This document shows positions 1-7,934 of a stretch of 64,000 nucleotides of DNA, in pieces (the stretch's first letter is position 1; every line of letters begins with the position of its first letter). The notes below the pieces were generated by a model. It saw only the letters and a list, made by a program, of their open reading frames with translations, had not been told where the DNA came from and made no database searches. The stretch lies in NCBI GenBank assembly GCA_902799655.1, contig CADCBH010000005.1:1-64000 (forward strand), read 5' to 3'. The translations under genes and the position numbers were made by a program. Source of the DNA: an uncultured Bacteroidales bacterium. GTDB lineage: Bacteria > Bacteroidota > Bacteroidia > Bacteroidales > Bacteroidaceae.

Positions 1-1020
1 ATTTCAGCTTCTTACGCGGATTTGTCACTAAGCAAAAAATTTTTTTCTCGCCATTTATCTCCCGACAAAACGAGAAAATCACATTTAGATTTCCCATTTG
101 CCACATCAACTCCTTTATCTATTGGTTATGTTGCACTGCGCTTGAAAGCTCACAAGAAGTGGCCTTACGTTTTTGAGGTTAGAGATCTTTGGCCTGAGTT
201 TCCTATTCAGATTGGAGCTATCAAGAACAAAATGCTTATTGGGGCGTTGCGCAAATTCGAAAAACGTATTTACGAAAAATCAGAGCATGTTATCGCTCTA
301 TCTCCAGGGATGAAAGATGGAGTAATGAAGGCTGGTACCATAGAAGAGAAGGTGTCTATGATACCAAATATGGCTAAACCAGACAAATTCTTTCCACATG
401 AACCAAATCTGGAGATTGCTAACCAGTTTGGCATTGACCTCAAAAAGTTCAATGTAATCCATTTCGGTTCGATGGGACGCGCTAATGGTTTACAGTATAT
501 AATTGAAGCTGCAAAATGTCTTAAGGAAAAAGGCGATGATACTATCCACTTCATTTTTATGGGTGAAGGAGCTACAGAACCTGTAATCAGGCAACTTGCC
601 GATGATTATGGCTTGGTGAATGTGAAGTTTTTGGGAAATCATAAGATGGATGTGGTAACTGAAGTGGTAAATTTATGCGATGCGAGCATAACTTCATTCA
701 AGAATCTTCCTATTCTGGCAACGAATTCTCCAAATAAGCTTTTTGATTCCTTGTCAGCAGGAAGACCAATTATAGTTAATTCTGCTGGTTGGACAAAAGA
801 TATGGTTGAGAAAGATCATTGTGGTTTTTATGTAGACCCAGAAAACCCTGAGATGTTGGCAGACAAGCTTCTTGAAATAAAGGACAATAAGCCTTTACTT
901 GAAGAATGGGGAAAGAATGCACGCAGACTGTCTGTTGAGGTTTATGATAAAGCAAAACTATCTGCACAGGTTGCAGACGTACTGGAAATAACTTATAACA
1001 AGCTAAATAATAATGTATAA
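1..1020 (+). CDS. Glycosyltransferase family 4, 5' end outside window
   Basis: GT-B fold glycosyltransferase, expected to add one sugar to a lipid-linked repeat unit at the inner face of the membrane. The frame is open to the first base, so the gene starts upstream and 339 residues are visible. The first half carries VRDLWPE, common in WcaI/WbuB-like family 4 enzymes. The second half has the donor-site features: HFGSMGRANGL, a GEG turn, and NKLFDSLSAGRPII, which resembles the family's E-x7-E region with the second Glu not obvious. The 3' end overlaps the next gene by 8 bases, so the two are probably translationally coupled. The sugar donor cannot be told from the sequence. Confidence 0.9.
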   Translation: MSASYADLSLSKKFFSRHLSPDKTRKSHLDFPFATSTPLSIGYVALRLKAHKKWPYVFEVRDLWPEFPIQIGAIKNKMLIGALRKFEKRIYEKSEHVIALSPGMKDGVMKAGTIEEKVSMIPNMAKPDKFFPHEPNLEIANQFGIDLKKFNVIHFGSMGRANGLQYIIEAAKCLKEKGDDTIHFIFMGEGATEPVIRQLADDYGLVNVKFLGNHKMDVVTEVVNLCDASITSFKNLPILATNSPNKLFDSLSAGRPIIVNSAGWTKDMVEKDHCGFYVDPENPEMLADKLLEIKDNKPLLEEWGKNARRLSVEVYDKAKLSAQVADVLEITYNKLNNNV

Positions 1021-1621
1021 GCATTTGTTTAAACGATTCTTTGACTTTTGGATTTCGCTAATAGCATTGATTTGCATCTGTCCACTATTATTGGTTGTAA
1101 CCATCTGGCTTCACTTTGCTAATAGAGGAGCCGGTGCGTTTTTTACGCAGGATAGACCCGGAAAAGATGGAAAGATCTTTAAGGTAATTAAATACAAGAC
1201 CATGACTGACGAACGTGACGCTGATGGAAATCTTCTTCCTGATGAGAAAAGGTTGACTAAGGTTGGTAAGTTCGTTCGCTCTACATCTATTGATGAATTA
1301 CCTCAGTTAATTAATGTGTTGAAAGGAGATATGGCACTAATTGGTCCAAGGCCGCTGTTAGTACAGTATCTTTCGTTGTATTCACCTGAACAGGCTCGTA
1401 GGCATGAGGTGAGACCAGGTATTAGTGGTTGGGCACAATGTCATGGCAGAAATACTATCAGTTGGACGGAGAAATTCAAACTTGATGTATGGTATGTAGA
1501 TCATGTGTCTCTAGTGACCGATATAAAAGTCATATATATAACCATTAAGAATGTGCTGATGCGAAAAGATATTAATTCCGCAACTGCTGCTACAATGGAA
1601 GCATTTAATGGGAGTAATTAA
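1013..1621 (+). CDS. Initiating sugar (phosphoglycosyl) transferase, PglC type
   Basis: Monotopic phosphoglycosyl transferase (bacterial sugar transferase family) that moves a sugar-phosphate from a UDP-sugar to undecaprenyl phosphate, the first step of repeat-unit assembly. The 202-residue length fits the minimal PglC form, lacking the extra membrane helices of WbaP. A hydrophobic membrane-inserted segment spans about residues 12-33. The catalytic Asp-Glu pair is in STSIDELPQ (D94, E95). GPRPLL and RPGISGWAQ follow as expected. It starts inside the end of the upstream glycosyltransferase gene and precedes a PglD-like acetyltransferase, the usual order for loci that make acylated amino sugars. 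Confidence 0.95.
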   Translation: MYKHLFKRFFDFWISLIALICICPLLLVVTIWLHFANRGAGAFFTQDRPGKDGKIFKVIKYKTMTDERDADGNLLPDEKRLTKVGKFVRSTSIDELPQLINVLKGDMALIGPRPLLVQYLSLYSPEQARRHEVRPGISGWAQCHGRNTISWTEKFKLDVWYVDHVSLVTDIKVIYITIKNVLMRKDINSATAATMEAFNGSN

Positions 1622-1650
1622 CGTTAAAGATAACCATAACAATTTTAAGA

Positions 1651-2307
1651 ATGAAAGATATTGCAATATTTGGAAAAGGAGGGTATGGTCAGGAGATTAA
1701 ATGCCTGATAGATGCCATTAATAGAGTAAATCCTGAGTGGAATTTTATAGGATACTTTGATGATGCTGGAGAAAAAGGTGAAAAGGTATTTGGTGGCGAG
1801 TTGTTAGGCAATATGAATGACCTCAATAGTTGGAATAAGCCTTTGAATATAGTTATTTCAATAGGCAAGCCCTCTAGTCTATATTCTGTAGCTTCAAGGA
1901 TTACCAATTCCAGAGTTTCATTTCCAAACCTAATAGCTCCTGATGTCACATTCCATCATAAAGAGTCTGTAAAGATGGGTAAAGGTAATGTGGTATTCTT
2001 CCATTCTATCATTAGCTTAGAAGTAGAATTCGGAGATTTTAACCTTCTGAATAATGGAGTGTATGTTGGACATAATACAAAAATCGGTTCTTTTAATATC
2101 ATAAACCCTTCTTCACGAATCTCCGGAAACGTTGAAATCGGGGAGCATAATTTCTTGGGCGTTGGATGTGCTGTCCTTCAAGGGATTAAAATCGGTAATG
2201 AAGTTAAAGTTAGCGCTGGAAGTTATATTTTCAGGAATACAAAGGATGGGCAACTCTACATGGGCAACCCTGCATCTGTGAAAGTAATACCGAGAATTAA
2301 TAAGTAA
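1651..2307 (+). CDS. PglD/NeuD-like sugar O- or N-acyltransferase
   Basis: Left-handed beta-helix acyltransferase of the PglD/NeuD family, 218 residues. The N-terminal Rossmann-like half begins IAIFGKGGYGQEI and is expected to bind the nucleotide sugar. The C-terminal half is made of hexapeptide repeats, with the probable catalytic His in YVGHNTKIG (H141). In characterised relatives the enzyme acetylates the 4-amino group of a UDP-linked diamino sugar or an O-position of sialic acid. A DegT-type aminotransferase lies about 9 kb downstream in the same direction, which would fit N-acylation of an amino sugar. Since the next gene is an acyl carrier protein, the acyl donor could be something other than acetyl-CoA. 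That is inference. Confidence 0.85.
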   Translation: MKDIAIFGKGGYGQEIKCLIDAINRVNPEWNFIGYFDDAGEKGEKVFGGELLGNMNDLNSWNKPLNIVISIGKPSSLYSVASRITNSRVSFPNLIAPDVTFHHKESVKMGKGNVVFFHSIISLEVEFGDFNLLNNGVYVGHNTKIGSFNIINPSSRISGNVEIGEHNFLGVGCAVLQGIKIGNEVKVSAGSYIFRNTKDGQLYMGNPASVKVIPRINK

Positions 2308-2334
2308 TATATTATTCATTTAATTTTAATAATT

Positions 2335-2580
2335 ATGGCAAATTTAGAAAAGTACAAGCAGGCATTCTGCGAATCGTTTGAAATCACTGAAGACAAACTC
2401 CCAGGACTGGCATATCAGGCTATTCCTAACTGGGATTCTGTTGGTCACATGAACCTCGTAGCAAATCTTGAGGATGCCTTCGACATCATGATGGAGACGG
2501 ATGATATCATTGATCTCTCTTCATTTGAGAAGGGTATGGAAATTCTTAAAGAGAAGTACGACGTAAATTTTGACGAGTAA
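2335..2580 (+). CDS. Acyl carrier protein
   Basis: 81-residue acidic protein with the acyl carrier protein fold. The phosphopantetheine attachment site is PNWDSVGHMNLV with Ser35; the more usual motif is DSL, here DSVGH, which is common in stand-alone carriers of polysaccharide or secondary pathways. It follows the acetyltransferase by 27 bases, and the next frame begins one base after its stop. Its place at the head of a run of two dehydrogenases, a transketolase, an AMP ligase and a LuxE-LuxC fusion suggests that it carries a specialised acyl group rather than serving general fatty-acid synthesis. Confidence 0.9.
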   Translation: MANLEKYKQAFCESFEITEDKLPGLAYQAIPNWDSVGHMNLVANLEDAFDIMMETDDIIDLSSFEKGMEILKEKYDVNFDE

Positions 2581-2581
2581 G

Positions 2582-3325
2582 ATGTTAACAGGGAAAAATG
2601 CGGTTATCACCGGCACCCTTCAAGGCATAGGCAAGGCAACGTTGGAGTATTTTGTCTCCAACGGTGCCAATGTCTGGGCCTGCGCTCAACGTCAGGATGA
2701 TGCTTTCGAAGCCTATTGTAAGGAATTGGAAGCAAAATATGGCGTATGGGTAAAGCCTGTTTATTTTGACTTGACAGATGCTGATGCCATCAAGGCTGCT
2801 GTGAAAACCATTCAGTCAGACAAGCAACCTGTGGATGCTCTTGTGAACATCGCAGGTATGGCAAGAGACGCCATCTTCCACATGGTGTCTATGGAGACCA
2901 TGAAGCTGGTGTTCGAAGTAAACTTCTTCTCCCAGATTCAGTTCTCCCAGTATATCACGAAACTGATGCTTCGCAACCCCAACCCGAGTAGTGTGGTATT
3001 CGTTAGCTCCATTTCCGCAATTGATGGCAACTCTGGTCAGTTGGCTTACGGTTCCAGCAAAGCGGCTTTGATTGGTGCTATGAAAACCATGTCAAAGGAA
3101 CTGGCCAGCAAGGGCATTCGTGTGAATGCTATTGCTCCTGGTGTCATTGATACGGATATGAACAAGGTTGTGCCGCAGGAGGTTATTTACGAGAAGATTG
3201 AGACAATGGATATCAAGCGTCTTGGCAAACCTTCAGAGGTGGCCAGTACCATTGCTTTCCTTTGCTCAGATCTTTCGCGTCACATCACAGGTCAAACAAT
3301 CAGAATAGATGGAGGAATCAAGTGA
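2582..3325 (+). CDS. Short-chain dehydrogenase/reductase, FabG-like (first of pair)
   Basis: 247-residue classical SDR. The cofactor motif is TGTLQGIG (residues 10-17) and the active site is Ser143, Tyr156, Lys160 in YGSSK. It resembles 3-oxoacyl-ACP reductases, so the substrate may be bound to the carrier protein encoded just upstream. I start it at the ATG at 2582; a TTG four codons earlier would overlap the carrier-protein gene. NIAG replaces the usual NNAG (residues 89-92). Its 3' end overlaps the second SDR gene (A of TGA shared with ATG), so the two are probably made together. The true substrate, an acyl-ACP or a nucleotide sugar, is not shown by the sequence. Confidence 0.88.
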   Translation: MLTGKNAVITGTLQGIGKATLEYFVSNGANVWACAQRQDDAFEAYCKELEAKYGVWVKPVYFDLTDADAIKAAVKTIQSDKQPVDALVNIAGMARDAIFHMVSMETMKLVFEVNFFSQIQFSQYITKLMLRNPNPSSVVFVSSISAIDGNSGQLAYGSSKAALIGAMKTMSKELASKGIRVNAIAPGVIDTDMNKVVPQEVIYEKIETMDIKRLGKPSEVASTIAFLCSDLSRHITGQTIRIDGGIK

Positions 3326-4074
3326 TGAGCAAGAAACTTCTAGAAGGAAAGAATGCCATTGTGACCGGAACGGCACGTGGCATTGGGCACAAGATTGTTG
3401 AAGTCTTTGCTGCCAATTGTGCAAACGTATGGGCTTGCGCTCGCAAGCAGACTCCAGAAATGGACGCTTATTGCAAGGAACTTTCAGAGAAGTATGGAGT
3501 TGAGGTGAAGCCCGTCTATTTTGAGCTGACCGACCGTAATGCAATGAAAGAAGCCTTCAAGTCCATCATGGCTGAGAAGAAACCCATTGACGTTTTGGTG
3601 AACAATGCAGGTATAACCTACAATGCTTTGTTCCAAATGTCGAATGAGGAAAAGATTAAGGAATCGTTTGATATTAACTTCACCTCTCCTTATCTCTTCT
3701 CACAGTATGTTATCAAACTGATGCTTCGTGCTGGTCAAGGTTCTGTAGTGAATATCTCTTCTACTGCTGCTATTGACGGAAACTCTGGCCGCTCTATCTA
3801 TGGAGCTACAAAGGCATCCGTATGGTGTGCTTCAAAGTCTATGGCTGAGGAGCTTGGTCCTAAGGGTATTCGTGTGAACTGTATCGCTCCTGGTATTACT
3901 CAGACTGATATGCTCAGCAGCATGACGGAAGAGGTTATCAACGAGACCGTGATGGCTACTGATAGCCAGCGTGCAGGTGAGCCCGTGGATATAGCCAATG
4001 CGGCATTGTTCCTGGCATCAGATTTAAGTTCTTATATCACAGGTCAAATACTTCGTGTAGATGGCGGAATGTAA
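3325..4074 (+). CDS. Short-chain dehydrogenase/reductase, FabG-like (second of pair)
   Basis: 249-residue SDR paralogous to the preceding gene; both share VWACA, AYCKEL and the segment before the active site. The cofactor motif is TGTARGIG, the NNAG motif is intact at 93-96, and the catalytic set is Ser146, Tyr159, Lys163. The start is the ATG overlapping the upstream TGA at 3325; the longer reading frame upstream is only the other gene in another frame. The pair looks like a local duplication, possibly acting on two successive oxidation states or as a hetero-oligomer. The 3' end overlaps the transketolase gene by 14 bases. Confidence 0.88.
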   Translation: MSKKLLEGKNAIVTGTARGIGHKIVEVFAANCANVWACARKQTPEMDAYCKELSEKYGVEVKPVYFELTDRNAMKEAFKSIMAEKKPIDVLVNNAGITYNALFQMSNEEKIKESFDINFTSPYLFSQYVIKLMLRAGQGSVVNISSTAAIDGNSGRSIYGATKASVWCASKSMAEELGPKGIRVNCIAPGITQTDMLSSMTEEVINETVMATDSQRAGEPVDIANAALFLASDLSSYITGQILRVDGGM

Positions 4075-4849
4075 AGACATCAGAAAGCGAATCTTGGAGC
4101 TTGCCTTCAAGGCAGGCTCCAATGGCTCCCATCTTGGTGGCAGCTTGTCTGCCGTCGAGATCCTAAACACATTATATCATTCTGGATTTAACTTCAACCC
4201 GTCTGATGAAACCCGTGACCGACTGATATTGAGTAAAGGCCATGCAGCTTTGGCTTTGTATTGTGTACTGGAGTCTGTGGGTATTATCACAAAAGAGGAT
4301 GCGGAGACCTTTGAGCAAAACGGCACTACGCTATTTGCTCATGCCAAGAAGAATATCTCTAAAGGGATTGAATTCTCTGGTGGTAGTCTGAGCCTCGGAA
4401 TTTCCTATGCTATAGGTGTAGCTTTAGCCTGCAAATCCAAAGGAATTAATAACAGAATCTTTGTGCTTCTTGGAGATGGCGAGTGTGATGAAGGTTTGGT
4501 ATGGGAGGCAGTGATGTCTGCTGTTAATTATCACCTGAATAATCTGACTTTTATTGTGGACTGCAATGGTCTTCAATCTGATGGTTACACCAAGGATGTG
4601 ATGGACCACTCTCCATTGGAGAAAAAGTTTGAAGGTTTTGGATGCAAGGTGATATCTCTAGATGGCCATTCGGAGAAAGAAGTATCAGAAGCATATAAGG
4701 AGAAGAGTACTGATTGCCCGTTGGCCATCGTTGCTCATACCGTAAAAGGCAAAGGAGTATCCTTTATGGAGAACCTACAACAGTGGCATCACGGTACGTT
4801 AACGCAGGCACAGTATGAACAAGCGATGGAGGAGGTAAGCCATGAATAA
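4061..4849 (+). CDS. Transketolase, N-terminal (thiamine-diphosphate binding) subunit
   Basis: 262-residue protein equivalent to the N-terminal third of transketolase. It has the GSHLGGSLS opening, LSKGHAALALY, and the thiamine-diphosphate/Mg motif GDGECDEG beginning at residue 138, with Asn in DCNG. Split transketolases of this kind work as a complex with a separate pyrimidine/C-terminal subunit, which is the next gene and overlaps this one by 8 bases. Transketolase moves a two-carbon ketol unit between a ketose and an aldehyde. Within this operon a specialised acceptor aldehyde, perhaps made by the LuxC domain downstream, is a plausible but untested partner. Confidence 0.93.
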   Translation: MAECKDIRKRILELAFKAGSNGSHLGGSLSAVEILNTLYHSGFNFNPSDETRDRLILSKGHAALALYCVLESVGIITKEDAETFEQNGTTLFAHAKKNISKGIEFSGGSLSLGISYAIGVALACKSKGINNRIFVLLGDGECDEGLVWEAVMSAVNYHLNNLTFIVDCNGLQSDGYTKDVMDHSPLEKKFEGFGCKVISLDGHSEKEVSEAYKEKSTDCPLAIVAHTVKGKGVSFMENLQQWHHGTLTQAQYEQAMEEVSHE

Positions 4850-5804
4850 ATTCAATCCAAGAGTATATTTCCGTCTGGGACAGAGCGGTTCCATCTTTGG
4901 CATGGAGCTGATGGAACAGGCAGGTAATTATCCATTCAAGGTGTTGTCCTCCGATATGTCGGTGGTAGCTGGTCTTGACCGTTTTAAGAAAGAGTATCCG
5001 GATAACTTCTATAACGTAGGTATTGCAGAACAAAACCTATTGGGTGTTGCTGCCGGTTTGGATTCCGAAGGGTTTAAAACCATTGCCGTAGCACAGGCCT
5101 GCTTTATTTCTATGAGGAGCTTTGAGCAGGTGCGTCAGTACCTGGGCTATATGGGAGGCAAGGTGATGTGTGTAGGAATCAATTCCGGTTTCTCTTTGAC
5201 ATTCTTTGGGAATACGCACTATGCCATTGAAGATATGGCATTGATGCGATCTATCCCTAATATGACCGTTCTTTCTCCTGCAGATGCAGGTGAGGCAGTG
5301 AAGTTGTTTGAGGCTGCATTGAAGGTTGATGGTCCTGTTTATCTAAGGCTTTCGGGTAGCCTGAATACCCCGATTGTATATAAGGAAGATTACGAGCTGA
5401 AGATAGGTCTGGCCATTACTCTGAAAGAGGGCGATGATATTGCCATCTTTGCTACTGGCCTGATGGTCAGCAATGCTTTGAAAGCAGCTGAACTATTATT
5501 AGAAAAAGGCATAACTGCTACTGTTGTTGATGTACATACCATCAAACCGATTGATAAAGATACAATACTGAAGAATTGCGATAAGAAACTGTTAGTTTCT
5601 GTTGAGGAACATAATGTGGTAGGTGGCCTTGGAACCGCCATTGCAGATGTGCTGTCTGAAAAACGCAATTCTGCCCCTCTGTTGAAACTGGGTGTTCAAG
5701 ATCACTTTATGCCGGTAGGGGATTATAACTATTTGGTAGAGCAAGCGGGCTTGAGTCCCGAGCTGATTGCTGCAAGTATTGAAAATAAACTGAACACTTT
5801 GTGA
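4842..5804 (+). CDS. Transketolase, C-terminal (pyrimidine-binding) subunit
   Basis: 320-residue partner of the preceding gene. It contains the pyrimidine domain (SSDMSVVAGL) and the catalytic glutamate region GIAEQNLLGVAAGL (Glu63), followed by the transketolase C-terminal domain (TVVDVHTIKPID). Its start, ATGAATAA, overlaps the stop of the N-terminal subunit, and its own stop overlaps the next gene, so five genes in a row here are translationally linked. It is separate from the housekeeping transketolase, which would be a single long chain. Confidence 0.93.
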   Translation: MNKFNPRVYFRLGQSGSIFGMELMEQAGNYPFKVLSSDMSVVAGLDRFKKEYPDNFYNVGIAEQNLLGVAAGLDSEGFKTIAVAQACFISMRSFEQVRQYLGYMGGKVMCVGINSGFSLTFFGNTHYAIEDMALMRSIPNMTVLSPADAGEAVKLFEAALKVDGPVYLRLSGSLNTPIVYKEDYELKIGLAITLKEGDDIAIFATGLMVSNALKAAELLLEKGITATVVDVHTIKPIDKDTILKNCDKKLLVSVEEHNVVGGLGTAIADVLSEKRNSAPLLKLGVQDHFMPVGDYNYLVEQAGLSPELIAASIENKLNTL

Positions 5805-6520
5805 TGTTGGATGAGATTTGTTTAGGGAAGATAACGTTGTTACACTCTGTTTATGAGTACATCAATTCCAATATGTATGTGCTCTTGGCAGAAGATGAAG
5901 CTTTGATTATTGACCCTCATAAGAACGAAGAACTCACAAACCTGTTAAAGGACAAAGGAATAAAGAGAGTTACCATCCTTCTCACCCACGAACATCACGA
6001 CCATACCACAGGAGTCTATTGGTATCAAGAACAGTTTGAAAGTACACTGATTTGTCAACAGAATGCAGCAGAACATATTGCCAGAAGACAATATTTGCGC
6101 CCAACATTGATTGCTTTTATTCTGGGGGAAGAGGATCATATAAATGGAACGCATATCTACGAGGACTTTAAGAAGTCGTTCGTTCCAAAGCAGTATTATG
6201 CAGATATAACTTACGCAGAAGAGTATACGCTTAAATGGCATAACTATACCTTTCAGTTTTATCACATCCCGGGTCATTCCCAAGGAAGCAGTTTGATTGT
6301 TATGAACGGTCAATACGCGTTTACTGGTGACTCATTACTGAAAGACTTACCCATTATTATACGATTTCCGGGAAGCAACAAAGCAGATTATGAGAGTATC
6401 ACCATGCCGTTGTTTTGCCGCCTCCTAACGCCTGATATTACAATTCTGCCTGGGCACGGAGCCCTATTCGTTTTGAAAGAAATTATGGAAAATAACAAGA
6501 TATATGTTCAATTTAGATAA
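5804..6520 (+). CDS. Metallo-beta-lactamase-fold hydrolase
   Basis: 238-residue MBL-fold protein of the glyoxalase II-like group. The metal motif is THEHHDH (His62, His64, Asp66, His67), followed by IPGHSQGS, TGDSLL and LPGHG, so both metal sites look complete. The start taken is the ATG at 5804, whose A is the last base of the upstream TGA; a GTG directly before it adds only one residue. Position between the transketolase and the AMP ligase suggests an acyl-thioester hydrolase, perhaps for proof-reading or release from the carrier protein. This is inferred from context only. Confidence 0.85.
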   Translation: MLDEICLGKITLLHSVYEYINSNMYVLLAEDEALIIDPHKNEELTNLLKDKGIKRVTILLTHEHHDHTTGVYWYQEQFESTLICQQNAAEHIARRQYLRPTLIAFILGEEDHINGTHIYEDFKKSFVPKQYYADITYAEEYTLKWHNYTFQFYHIPGHSQGSSLIVMNGQYAFTGDSLLKDLPIIIRFPGSNKADYESITMPLFCRLLTPDITILPGHGALFVLKEIMENNKIYVQFR

Positions 6521-7922
6521 ATATAAACATAATACAGCCGTTATTACCGATAAAGGAGAAAGGCTGACTTACTCGGATTTAATAGCTGTTACAGACGCTT
6601 TTGCTAAAGCCGTTCCGCAGGAAGGCTTATTTTTCTGCCTTTGTGAGAACCGTATTGGCTCACTGGTGGGTTATGTGGCTTGTATGGAGCACCATATTCC
6701 CATCGTATTGCTGGATGGTAACAAAGACCTTTCTGTTTTGCAGAATCTGGCCGCCATCTACCAGCCGGAATACATTTGGGCAGATAATGAAAAGGTCAGT
6801 GAAATAGGTGGCGAGACCATTTACAAGTACTCATCCTACTCTTTGCAAAAAATGAGCTATGAGAAGGAAGTGGAGAAGCCTGAAATCAATTCCGAATTGG
6901 CGCTTTGCCTCACCACTTCAGGAAGCACAGGCTCTCCTAAGTTTGTACGCCTTTCAGCCAAGAACGTGTTGGCCAATGCAGAATCAATTGCTGAGTACTT
7001 GGAGATTGATGAGAATGAGAGACCGGTTACAACCCTACCGTCTTACTACAGCTATGGAGTGTCTGTGATTAACAGCCACCTCATCAAAGGCGCAACCATT
7101 CTGCTGACAGAAGGGACAGTTGCTCAGAGAGACTTCTGGAACTTCATGAAGGAGCAGAAAGCAACTTCTATTGCCGGTGTGCCTTACACCTATGAGATGC
7201 TGAAGATGCTTCGCTTTATGCGTATGGAATTGCCTTATCTGAAGACCATGACCCAGGCTGGCGGTAAACTGAATAAAGATCTCGCGAAAGAATACATCGA
7301 ATGGGCTCAGAGCAAAGATAAACGCTTCTTTGTGATGTATGGCCAGACAGAAGCGACAGCCCGTATGAGTTACTTGCCTTTAGAGCACTCCTTGGACAAA
7401 TACGCCAGCATAGGTATAGCTATCCCAAGAGGAAAATTTTCACTGATTGACGTTAACGGTAACGCCATTGAAGAACTGGATGTGGATGGAGAACTAGTTT
7501 ACGAAGGTCCGAACGTAAGTTTAGGTTATGCTGAATGTAGAGCTGACCTTGCCAAAGGCGACGAGAACCTGGGTGTACTTCACACTGGTGATGTTGCTCG
7601 TAGAGATGCAGACGGCTATTACTACATCACGGGTCGTTTGAAGAGATTCGTGAAAGTCTGGGGTAACCGCTGTAACCTGGATGCTACAGAGCAGATAGTC
7701 AAGAGCAATGTAACTACTAGTTGCGCTTGCGTTGGTGTGGATGATAAGATCACCATCTTTGTTACTGAACAAGGCTTGGAAGAACAGATTGTGAAACTGC
7801 TGGTAGAAAAGACCGGCCTGAATAACAAGGCATTTGAAGTACGTGTAATTGATGCTATTCCTGTAAAGAGTTCAGGCAAGATAGATTATCCGGCTATGCA
7901 ACAAATGATAGAGAATAAATAA
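6504..7922 (+). CDS. AMP-forming acyl/aryl ligase (ANL superfamily)
   Basis: 472-residue adenylate-forming enzyme. It has the P-loop TTSGSTGSPK (137-146), YGQTEA, HTGDVARRDADGYYYITGR and the C-terminal catalytic lysine in PVKSSGK (Lys459). The chain is shorter than most acyl-CoA synthetases, as often seen for carrier-protein-loading ligases. It overlaps the hydrolase gene by 17 bases. The likely role is ATP-dependent activation of a carboxylic acid for transfer to the carrier protein encoded at 2335. The acid substrate is not predictable. Confidence 0.9.
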   Translation: MFNLDKYKHNTAVITDKGERLTYSDLIAVTDAFAKAVPQEGLFFCLCENRIGSLVGYVACMEHHIPIVLLDGNKDLSVLQNLAAIYQPEYIWADNEKVSEIGGETIYKYSSYSLQKMSYEKEVEKPEINSELALCLTTSGSTGSPKFVRLSAKNVLANAESIAEYLEIDENERPVTTLPSYYSYGVSVINSHLIKGATILLTEGTVAQRDFWNFMKEQKATSIAGVPYTYEMLKMLRFMRMELPYLKTMTQAGGKLNKDLAKEYIEWAQSKDKRFFVMYGQTEATARMSYLPLEHSLDKYASIGIAIPRGKFSLIDVNGNAIEELDVDGELVYEGPNVSLGYAECRADLAKGDENLGVLHTGDVARRDADGYYYITGRLKRFVKVWGNRCNLDATEQIVKSNVTTSCACVGVDDKITIFVTEQGLEEQIVKLLVEKTGLNNKAFEVRVIDAIPVKSSGKIDYPAMQQMIENK

Positions 7923-7934
7923 AGTATAGAATAT